Positions 7,628-14,903 of a stretch of DNA of 41,813 nt are shown here, one piece after another; position 1 is the first letter of the stretch, and each line of letters begins with the position of its first letter. Below the pieces are notes generated by a model that worked only from the letters and a program-made list of their open reading frames with translations, ran no database searches and was not told the DNA's origin. Source of the DNA: a virus; IMG/VR virus record IMGVR_UViG_3300009157_000006, positions 1 to 41,813 of that record. One strand, given 5' to 3'. The position numbers and the translations under genes were made by a program.

Positions 7628-8175
7628 GCTAGGTCTCCTGAGACTTTACCAGTTCCTCTTAATCCTTTGTTCCAAGGGATTTTGCCTTTATGTACATCGC
7701 TTAATTTCTTTCTTAATTCTATGCTCATCTTTTTTCCTTTTAACCAAGGTTCACCATTTTTTAACAAATTGCACTTTTCTTTTCCATGTAGTCTAGCATG
7801 GCATGAAGTACATAAAGTAATCCCATTAGACATATCAAAACGTAGATTGGGGAAATTATGCCAATCTTTAATGTGATGTGCATGAAGGCGCTTTCTAGAA
7901 AAACATTTAACACATTTATAATTATCACGCTTTTTAATTTTTTCCCGCCAAATTTTTAATTCTATAGATTGCCTACCTAGAACTTCCTTCTTGTTCCATG
8001 GAATATTTCCCTTATTATATTTTCCTAAATTAGGTTTTCCATAATTAGGGGAGTGCTTTAGATAACATCTTTTACAGTTTCCGGTATACCATGGCATACC
8101 AGTTCTCTTTGATATGCCATGCTCATAAAACTCTTCCAAAGGCTTAGACATCTTACATTCTTTACATATTTTCAT
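7624..8175 (-). CDS. NUMOD3/HNH homing endonuclease (183 aa)
   Basis: Residues 4-37 hold a CxxC...CxxC zinc module. NUMOD3-like DNA-binding motifs flank the nuclease (K-G-N-I-P-W-N-K near 55-62 and H-K-G-K-I-P-W-N-K near 162-170). The HNH nuclease spans about 84-131 with C88/C91, the H100-H101 pair, N117, C122/C125 and H130. HNH homing endonucleases cut a target allele and spread their gene by repair. The frame opens at a TTG (8205), but the ATG at 8175 has GGAAG eight bases upstream and is preferred. It sits alone between a fibre gene and the propeller gene. Its last codons (V-S-G-D-L-A) duplicate the fibre's C-terminal end, as expected if it inserted at that junction. Confidence 0.9.
   Translation of the reverse strand: MKICKECKMSKPLEEFYEHGISKRTGMPWYTGNCKRCYLKHSPNYGKPNLGKYNKGNIPWNKKEVLGRQSIELKIWREKIKKRDNYKCVKCFSRKRLHAHHIKDWHNFPNLRFDMSNGITLCTSCHARLHGKEKCNLLKNGEPWLKGKKMSIELRKKLSDVHKGKIPWNKGLRGTGKVSGDLA
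7630..7644. repeat. 15-bp direct repeat, propeller-side copy
   Basis: The plus-strand sequence TAGGTCTCCTGAGAC at 7630-7644 is repeated exactly at 8244-8258. Read leftward it encodes V-S-G-D-L at the end of the endonuclease and supplies the AGGAG ribosome binding site of the propeller gene. The two copies bracket the endonuclease gene. Confidence 0.9.
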
Positions 8176-8237
8176 AATGTATACTTCCGTAAAATATCTT
8201 AGCAAGTTTCATGTAATTTCCCCAGTAATTTATACCT

Positions 8238-11200
8238 CTAACTTAGGTCTCCTGAGACAATCCACTCGTCTGTACCAATCTTCACTAGAGTTGCAGATGA
8301 GTACTGTGTATATAGATTAAGAAGACTTCCTGGAGCCCTTAATGTCACATCACCATCTACAGGTGCTATTGTTGTTACACCTGCACCATATTGTGTTACG
8401 GCTACTATAGTCCCTGTAGCAAACGCTACGGCAGAGTTTTTTGGTACTGTGAGTGTATTGGCTGTTCCTTTGTTCATTATTATAAGTTTTCCAGCATCAC
8501 CTATAACTAGGGCATAAGTATCCGTCTGGGTATTACATGTAGTTGAAGTTGATGAAAGAGTTATAGATCCAGCTCCATTAGCAACAGTTATACCTGTTGA
8601 TGCTGTGAGTGTTGCCAAGACCGGATCTGCACCAGCTGATCCTATTGGCAGTTGGCCATTAGATGCTTCCCCTAGCGGCGTAATTGCTCCAGTGCCAGAA
8701 CCTAACAATATACCATGATCAGTAAGCGTTGAAGCTCCAGTGCCACCATCTGTAACTGCTACATCAGTACCACCAACTCTATATATATATGCAGTTCCAA
8801 TAGTTACATCTGTGTCTAAATCCATAGTTGGGGTATTGTTAGCAGTAAGGGTGGCGAATGTCTTATACGCAGTACCATCTACATCATAAGCCCTTAAAAG
8901 AAATGTATCAGCTGCTGTGGTACCAGTTCTTATAGTACCTGCATTAGGCATTGTTATATCTGCATCTAGATTAATTGTAACTGTAGCTGTACCTGCTACT
9001 GATGTAAGATTAGTCCCACCGGCAATAGTAACAGTAGAACCTGTGGCAGTACCAGAATCTCCGGCTAAGGTAACTATTCCATCAGCAGGATTAGCTTGAA
9101 ATGTAGGGGCTGTACCTGAACCATTTGCAGTAAGAACATATCCAGCTGTTGTACCTCCAGTAGCCACTCCAATGACATTGGCCGCTGAAGCCACTAGGAC
9201 ATCGCCTATGGCAACAGTTGCAGGATAGGTGGCTGTAGTCCACGTAGGATCGCTTGATGTCACACCGGTCAAAATCTGCCCAGTAGATGCTTCCCCTAGC
9301 GATGTAATTGCACCAGTGCCAGAACCTAACAGTACCCCATGATCAGTAAGCGTTGAAGCGCCAGTTCCGCCCTCTGACACTGCTAGATCTGTAGTTAACT
9401 GCAAATCATCAATAATAACTTTTCCTGTTCCTTTTGCTGTAATATTGATATTTATATCAGCGTCTGAACCATCAGCAGATAACGTAGTACCAGAAAGAGT
9501 TACTCCAGCTGCTGCTACATTAGTATCAAATGCAGTTGCATATATTGTAGAAACTGTAGGATTAGCACTCCAAGATGGATCTGCCGAGGTATTCCCAGTT
9601 AATATGGTACCGTCTGTACCAGCCGCTATAACCCCTAGGGCAACACCAGTACCATTACCTACTACCAAACATTTGTCTGTTGTTCCAGCACCCCAGTTAT
9701 CTATGGTATCTAGGGCTGACTGAACATTGGTGTCAGATCCAGACAAGATTCCATTAAAACCAGTTGTATTTGTGACAACTAAATTAGCCTGATTGGTTCC
9801 CCCACCACTGGAGATCGTTGCTCTCAGGGTAGATTTAGCTATTATCGTACTAACTATTGCTGCGGCAGCCTGTCCCCAAATAATAAACCCTAATTGGCAT
9901 AATTCCAAATCAAGCAACTCAGCTGTTGCTTTTGCAATAGTCCCATTAGATATTGCTGTTGTAGCAGCTCCCAAATTATTATATTCGCTTGTGTCCAAAA
10001 CTGCATAATAAATTGGAACAGCTGTGTTTAAATCGTCCTTACTGGCATATAGAGTATAAACACCAAACTTAGAAGCTCCCAATGCAGTAGGTGTTCCAGC
10101 ATTATTGTAATACCCCGCAAAGGTATCAGAAACATTTTGAACCGCCCACTTACCACCAGCAGTTGTATAAAACTTCTTCCATGTAACACTGGCTTCGGTA
10201 GTAATGGTTGTCTCTAGCCCATGATCCTGCAATACATCATCACCAGATATACCAACCTTAACATTAGCAGCGCCGAGAGGAGTTATATTAGCCCCTCCAT
10301 TCTGAACCACTGTTCCAATGATATGATGTTCCACATTAGAAACTGATACCTGATAGTTATATGCATGATTTTCTTTTACTGTGTGTTGAAGTTTAGTAAC
10401 TGGAGTTTCATCGTAAAGGCATTCAAAAAGAACTATATAATCCACAAATAAATCGTCAGTTCTTGTTGAGGTTTTACCTATGGTCCCTGTGGAATCTATA
10501 TAAATGTACCATGTTGCGCCTGACGTCATACCAGATATGTTCTGAGATACCCATGTAATGACCTTGCCACGTATGTAGCCAGTACCACCTACAAGCAATT
10601 GAAATGTCCCTAGGGTAGTATCATCAAAGTATGGTCCAACCGCTGCCCATGAGTAAAAGCCACTCATATCCATACGCAGGATAGTATTAGAATAATTTTC
10701 ACCAGTCTTAACTACGCCAGCAAGACCTTCTACCACAGTTCCTGCTAATCCTTTACTGTTGGCAAAGTTAACCTGATTAAAATTAACAGTTCCAGTGCCT
10801 CCAATTGCTACTACATTAGATGTATTTATATTTACATCACTTAAATTAACTGCCACCGCAGATGTAGTTGTAATAGCAGTTGCTGCTCCAGTTGATATTC
10901 TTGAGTTAGCAATGCTTAAATTAGCTGTAGCGCTAAGAGTTATTGCCCCAGAAAGAACACAACCGCCATCAATTGTAGATATAGCACTACCTGCAAGAGT
11001 AATAGGGCAACCTACAGATGAGTTAAATACGGTTAAAATGCCATTTATTGTCATTGGATTAGCAGTACCCACACCAATAGTATTATTATTCATTACCACT
11101 GTTGCAGTTGCAGTATTTAAAACCAATCCATTTATTGTGCTAGTATCAGAGCAGAATTCAAATGTTATTGCTCCAGTCCAATTTGTAATATTGCATACAT

Positions 11201-11558
11201 ACCCATTAGTTAAATTAAAAGCACACTGCGAGAATTTAATAGTAGCTGTACCAGCTACAGCAGATGATAGAATATGTGTGGCTGAAATTAATCCAAGATT
11301 TAATAACGCACATCTTCCAGCTGCTGGGGGTACATGTATACCAGTTATAGTTGTCTGAAAAGCGTTAGAGCCCTGAACTTCTATACCATCATACAGGGTT
11401 AAGTTTTCTGTATATGCACCAGCACGTACAAATATTGTAGCAGGTGTTCCTGCAGCAACTGCTGCATTAATGGCGGACTGTATTGTAGTGTATGGCAATC
11501 CAGTGCCTACCACATATTTAGTATTTTGGTAAAGATTACTACCAGTTTGCAAAGTCAT
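8238..11558 (-). CDS. Giant tail fibre/receptor-binding protein (1106 aa)
   Basis: The N-terminal 250 residues look like a pectin-lyase-type beta-helix (Y-T-T-I-Q-S-A-I-N-A-A near residue 25, followed by N/S/T-rich coils). The middle resembles the shaft of long phage fibres. The C-terminal half has tandem copies of G-G-T-G-A-S-T-L-T-D-H-G with L-L-G-S-G-T-G-A-I, a motif frequent in phage fibres. The last 90 residues match a widespread C-terminal receptor-binding domain (A-G-K-L-I-I-M-N, V-T-Q-Y-G-A-G, ending W-I-V-S-G-D-L-S). AAGGAG lies seven bases before the ATG at 11558. The final codons overlap the direct repeat that borders the endonuclease gene. It probably binds the host surface. Confidence 0.85.
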   Translation of the reverse strand: MTLQTGSNLYQNTKYVVGTGLPYTTIQSAINAAVAAGTPATIFVRAGAYTENLTLYDGIEVQGSNAFQTTITGIHVPPAAGRCALLNLGLISATHILSSAVAGTATIKFSQCAFNLTNGYVCNITNWTGAITFEFCSDTSTINGLVLNTATATVVMNNNTIGVGTANPMTINGILTVFNSSVGCPITLAGSAISTIDGGCVLSGAITLSATANLSIANSRISTGAATAITTTSAVAVNLSDVNINTSNVVAIGGTGTVNFNQVNFANSKGLAGTVVEGLAGVVKTGENYSNTILRMDMSGFYSWAAVGPYFDDTTLGTFQLLVGGTGYIRGKVITWVSQNISGMTSGATWYIYIDSTGTIGKTSTRTDDLFVDYIVLFECLYDETPVTKLQHTVKENHAYNYQVSVSNVEHHIIGTVVQNGGANITPLGAANVKVGISGDDVLQDHGLETTITTEASVTWKKFYTTAGGKWAVQNVSDTFAGYYNNAGTPTALGASKFGVYTLYASKDDLNTAVPIYYAVLDTSEYNNLGAATTAISNGTIAKATAELLDLELCQLGFIIWGQAAAAIVSTIIAKSTLRATISSGGGTNQANLVVTNTTGFNGILSGSDTNVQSALDTIDNWGAGTTDKCLVVGNGTGVALGVIAAGTDGTILTGNTSADPSWSANPTVSTIYATAFDTNVAAAGVTLSGTTLSADGSDADININITAKGTGKVIIDDLQLTTDLAVSEGGTGASTLTDHGVLLGSGTGAITSLGEASTGQILTGVTSSDPTWTTATYPATVAIGDVLVASAANVIGVATGGTTAGYVLTANGSGTAPTFQANPADGIVTLAGDSGTATGSTVTIAGGTNLTSVAGTATVTINLDADITMPNAGTIRTGTTAADTFLLRAYDVDGTAYKTFATLTANNTPTMDLDTDVTIGTAYIYRVGGTDVAVTDGGTGASTLTDHGILLGSGTGAITPLGEASNGQLPIGSAGADPVLATLTASTGITVANGAGSITLSSTSTTCNTQTDTYALVIGDAGKLIIMNKGTANTLTVPKNSAVAFATGTIVAVTQYGAGVTTIAPVDGDVTLRAPGSLLNLYTQYSSATLVKIGTDEWIVSGDLS
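8244..8258. repeat. 15-bp direct repeat, fibre-side copy
   Basis: This copy encodes V-S-G-D-L in the last residues of the 1106-residue fibre, in the same reading frame as the copy at 7630-7644. It marks the upstream boundary of the endonuclease insert. Confidence 0.9.
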
Positions 11559-11570
11559 TTATTTCTCCTT

Positions 11571-13895
11571 TTAGACTACAGTTATTACGCCCTGAACTGA
11601 CCGTACAACCCAATCTGTGTTAGCTGTTATGCATAGCAGCTCTATGCAGTCATATCTGGCCGTAGCCGCAAGATATCCAGTAATTCCAATAGTAGAGTCA
11701 AGTGTTCCAAAATGTATTACCTGTAGAGCATTTTGCGCTATTTTCCATAATCCAGCTCCTTTGCCTGCAATTGCAACTCTATCTCCTACCACTGCTGTAG
11801 CTGGAAGCGTAATAGTTACTAATGCGCCATTATTGGCTATGTAGCCGCTATCAACAACCGCTGCTTGAGATGTATCCGTAACTTCTGACCATGACAATAT
11901 ATTATTGGCCATAGCTCCTATCTGCCCTGTTGCTGAATCAACAGTTACAAACATCGTATTAGAAGTCGTAACTGCTGCTATGCCAGTTGCATACATTGTG
12001 CCATTTACAGTCAAAGCAGTACCGGAGTCAGGAGTGGCAATAACAACCTCACCAGTTGAAGCCACAGTCAATCTATGCAAGGCTGCTGTAGTAGAATCTG
12101 GGTGCGTCCAGAACTGTAGGGCTGTCGGTATCCTATTAGTTGCTATTGTTCCATTTGTATCAGCTATGATTGCTGCGCCAATGACATAATTTGTTCCATC
12201 ATGGCCCATAAATGTAATATTACCAAGCTCATCACCGGTAGTAATAACACCACCAGATCTTGATTTCTTAAGATCTAATTCAGTTGCTATATGATCCGCA
12301 GAAGAAGCGAGCATGGCTACATGACCATATGCATCTATAGCGTTACCACTGTCAGGAGCTTCTATGGTTAATGTACCAGCAGAATTGATAGACATTCGTT
12401 TAGCAGAAATAGCAACAGAATCAGGATGTGTGTAAAACTCAAGATTAGATGCCACCCTATTTGTGGCTATTGTACCACTAGATACACTTATTATTGACGA
12501 GCAATTAAGATTAGTTGAACCATCATCTCCGGAAAAATATATACCTCCTAGACCATCGCCTGATGTTATTACACCGCCTGACCTTGATTTTATCATCTGT
12601 ATGTACGATCCAGAAACGGCAACATCAGTATTATTTATAAATAAATTTCCATTTCCCATTGTTACATCGCCAGATGTGATCTCAGCTCCTCTGCTCTGCA
12701 CAGTAAGAGCGGTACCAGAATCTGGAGTATAAATATAAACCTCGCCTGTAGGCTTTACATCCATGCGACGCAGGGCTATTCCGGCTATGTCTGGAGAGGT
12801 CCAGAACTCTAAATCTGCTGCCACTCTGCCTGCTGCTATTGTTCCGCTAGATCTAGAAGTAATTTGTGCCGCAACATCATAAGATGTGCCGTCATACCCA
12901 GAGAATAGGACGTTACCTAGGACATCTCCTGATGTTATTACAGCTCCTATCCTTGATTTCTTAAATTGTAAGTTAGGCCCAGTAATAGCAACGTCTCTAT
13001 CACCTATATAGATATCATCATCCACAGCCTCTATGTAACCAAGCGTTGCGGATATATTACCTGCATCAGCGGTTATGTTACCCGCCGTACATACTATATT
13101 TCCCAGATCTGAGACAAGACCATTTGAGGCGTGCACTATTCCTGCTATATAAGCTGTATCCTGTTGGTTTGCTCCACTCCCATAGGTTCCTATACGTATC
13201 TTATTGGATTCCGCAGCGGTCCCTGAATTACCAATAACAATATTATAAGATTCAGTTCCAGTATATGATATGCCCGCCTGTCGGCCCACAAATGTGTTGC
13301 CAGAACCATTCATTAAAGAACCGGCTAGGGCTCCTATGGCAGTATTGGAAACTCCGGACGTTACCAGAGTCAAAGTAGCAGCACCGCAGCCTACATTATA
13401 GGACCCAACGGTTACACCGGTCAGAACTGCACTTCCAAGACCTGTATTGCCTACCGCGCTGCCAACCGTAAGGGCTAGATTGCCAGCTGTAGATCCTAGG
13501 AACGTATTATCGGTTCCTATGCCATGCATAAATCTATTGGCCCCCAGGGAGTAAAGTCCCTGAGTTCCGGAACTGTTGGTCACAGGCTGGATTATGGAGT
13601 CATCCAAATGGATTGTTACCGCATTAGTAGCTCCAGCGGTATTTAAATTATTACCTCCTAATATTCTTATAATTCCAAGTGCCGGAACCGCATTGCCAGC
13701 ATCTGTAGCATAAGTATTGGCTAAGCTACCAGCCTGACTAATTGTAAGTGTTCCAGTGATATCATTACCATTTACCGTGATATCACCTGAGCCTACTATG
13801 TTTATATTCCCTACTTGTGGGTGAACTATATCACCAGTATTACCAGTAAGCGTCTCTACGATCTCTTCAAAGATAAATTGACCTACTTGGGACAT
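11571..13895 (-). CDS. Large tail fibre with YadA-like head and three tandem ~105-residue repeats (774 aa)
   Basis: Residues about 125-260 are YadA-like repeats (N-T-F-L-G, N-T-G-L-G, N-T-A-I-G) closing with I-R-I-G and A-Y-I-A-G-I, as in the gene at 3787-6585. Next come three tandem units of about 105 residues, each with K-K-S-R-x-G-x-V-I-T-S-G-D, F-x-G-x-D-G-T, G-T-I-A-x-N-R and L-E-F-W-T-H-P-D-S, then P-D-S-G-x-A. The last 110 residues form a beta-rich tip (V-G-D-R-V-A-I-A-G-K-G-A-G-L-W-K) like C-terminal domains of other phage fibres. TTAGGAG precedes the ATG. It is probably a trimeric fibre; no chaperone-type self-cleaving end (S74) is visible. Confidence 0.8.
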   Translation of the reverse strand: MSQVGQFIFEEIVETLTGNTGDIVHPQVGNINIVGSGDITVNGNDITGTLTISQAGSLANTYATDAGNAVPALGIIRILGGNNLNTAGATNAVTIHLDDSIIQPVTNSSGTQGLYSLGANRFMHGIGTDNTFLGSTAGNLALTVGSAVGNTGLGSAVLTGVTVGSYNVGCGAATLTLVTSGVSNTAIGALAGSLMNGSGNTFVGRQAGISYTGTESYNIVIGNSGTAAESNKIRIGTYGSGANQQDTAYIAGIVHASNGLVSDLGNIVCTAGNITADAGNISATLGYIEAVDDDIYIGDRDVAITGPNLQFKKSRIGAVITSGDVLGNVLFSGYDGTSYDVAAQITSRSSGTIAAGRVAADLEFWTSPDIAGIALRRMDVKPTGEVYIYTPDSGTALTVQSRGAEITSGDVTMGNGNLFINNTDVAVSGSYIQMIKSRSGGVITSGDGLGGIYFSGDDGSTNLNCSSIISVSSGTIATNRVASNLEFYTHPDSVAISAKRMSINSAGTLTIEAPDSGNAIDAYGHVAMLASSADHIATELDLKKSRSGGVITTGDELGNITFMGHDGTNYVIGAAIIADTNGTIATNRIPTALQFWTHPDSTTAALHRLTVASTGEVVIATPDSGTALTVNGTMYATGIAAVTTSNTMFVTVDSATGQIGAMANNILSWSEVTDTSQAAVVDSGYIANNGALVTITLPATAVVGDRVAIAGKGAGLWKIAQNALQVIHFGTLDSTIGITGYLAATARYDCIELLCITANTDWVVRSVQGVITVV

Positions 13896-13904
13896 AGACT
13901 TCTC

Positions 13905-14249
13905 CTAATGTTCTTGGCCATAGAAGGCAGTGAAGTAAACAACTCCCTGAGTAGGATTAGTTGTTGGGGTCTTAACATAAAGACGTTCGCCCTCTGCTAT
14001 ATACCATCCACGATTTAGGGATTGATTGGCGGCTATATCCCAGAAAAAATAGCCATATGCTGGAAGGACAATGCCATCCTCAACTCCACCGATTGAAAAC
14101 GTAAGCGCCCTGTCTGTGTTATTAAATATATAAATACACCTAGTTGGATGAGGCAATGCAGTTCCTACCCCAGAATATGTGTTAGAAATTAAGCTCCACG
14201 CCAATGATCTCATGGGTTCATGACGAGCCCTAACGGATGTAATACTCAT
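13905..14249 (-). CDS. Small beta-rich virion protein (114 aa), paralogue of the next gene
   Basis: The central strands R-C-I-Y-I-F-N-N-T and F-S-I-G-G-V-E-D-G-I-V-L-P-A align with L-L-R-L-Y-N-A-S and I-S-Y-D-G-V-L-D-N-D-F-V in the neighbour at 14264-14596, so the two look like a duplicated small beta-sandwich family. Similar small proteins with a D-G turn and L-P-A strand occur in structural clusters of marine podoviruses as I remember them. Its place among fibre genes suggests a fibre base, decoration or assembly protein. AGGAG precedes the ATG. Confidence 0.7.
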   Translation of the reverse strand: MSITSVRARHEPMRSLAWSLISNTYSGVGTALPHPTRCIYIFNNTDRALTFSIGGVEDGIVLPAYGYFFWDIAANQSLNRGWYIAEGERLYVKTPTTNPTQGVVYFTAFYGQEH

Positions 14250-14263
14250 CTCTCTCCTAATAT

Positions 14264-14596
14264 TTATGATTCTAAGTAATAAGCAGATAGCGATATAAGA
14301 CCTGTGCCAGCACTATTACCCTTTATGTACACGACGGTGCCTTTTTTCATCATCGCTGCATAATTATTGGGAGCTGCATTGGCTTGGAAATTTAGTATTA
14401 AAGTATCACCTGCGCTTACAAAATCATTATCTAAGACGCCATCATAACTTATGATGATGTCTCTACTTGAAGCGTTATACAGCCTAAGAAGAACAGTGGG
14501 GCCCTTTAGGCCCCCTGCATTAAGTGCTTGATAGGATGTAGTAAGCCCAGAAGAATTAAAGATCTCGACATAATCTGCTTTTATACAATTCTTCAT
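14264..14596 (-). CDS. Small beta-rich virion protein (110 aa)
   Basis: This is the second member of the small beta-rich pair (see 13905-14249): similar length, the same central strand-turn-strand with I-S-Y-D-G-V, and the same order of strands. There is no signal peptide or membrane span. GGGGAA lies just before the ATG. It lies between two large fibre genes, which favours a structural or fibre-assembly role. Confidence 0.7.
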   Translation of the reverse strand: MKNCIKADYVEIFNSSGLTTSYQALNAGGLKGPTVLLRLYNASSRDIIISYDGVLDNDFVSAGDTLILNFQANAAPNNYAAMMKKGTVVYIKGNSAGTGLISLSAYYLES

Positions 14597-14609
14597 GGAT
14601 TCCCCTAAT

Positions 14610-14822
14610 TTAAGAAACTACGTCTGCCTTTACTTCTGGCACAGGCGTATCTTTTGGCTTTAAAGTATCAGTTGTTGCCTTTGCCTGCTCAGCGATTATG
14701 GACAGAAATTTAAACATTACGTCATAAGCCTCTCCAAGATGTGCATTTGATGGTATAATTATTTGATATTTATTTTCCCCAACTACTGCCTCATAGGTTG
14801 TATTCATCTTGATGAAATTCAT
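14610..14822 (-). CDS. Small unknown late protein (70 aa)
   Basis: AGGAG lies five bases before the ATG at 14822. The product has a beta hairpin-like start, a helical middle (A-Y-D-V-M-F-K-F-L-S-I-I-A-E-Q-A) and a Pro/Lys/Val tail. I recognise no family. It follows the terminator of the 998-residue fibre gene and is read together with the small beta-rich pair. The helix could support oligomerisation, so a small chaperone or tail component is possible. Confidence 0.6.
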   Translation of the reverse strand: MNFIKMNTTYEAVVGENKYQIIIPSNAHLGEAYDVMFKFLSIIAEQAKATTDTLKPKDTPVPEVKADVVS

Positions 14823-14850
14823 CTCTTCTCCTCATAAAAAAGATTGTTAT

Positions 14851-14884
14851 TAAAAATAATGGCCAGTACTACTTTTCCTGGCCA
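14851..14884 (-). terminator. Terminator after the 998-residue fibre gene
   Basis: Read leftward, TGGCCAG (14884-14878) pairs with CTGGCCA (14866-14860) around an 11-base loop and is followed by TTATTTTTA. It lies just past the fibre stop at 14904. It separates the first fibre from the rest of the cluster, so the downstream genes may depend on readthrough or another promoter. Confidence 0.75.
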
Positions 14885-14903
14885 CCCAGTTTCGTTTTCT
14901 TAG

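Noticed and set aside
7624-8205. Endonuclease starting at TTG 8205
   Set aside because: The extra ten residues have no ribosome binding site, while the ATG at 8175 has one and begins the zinc module directly.
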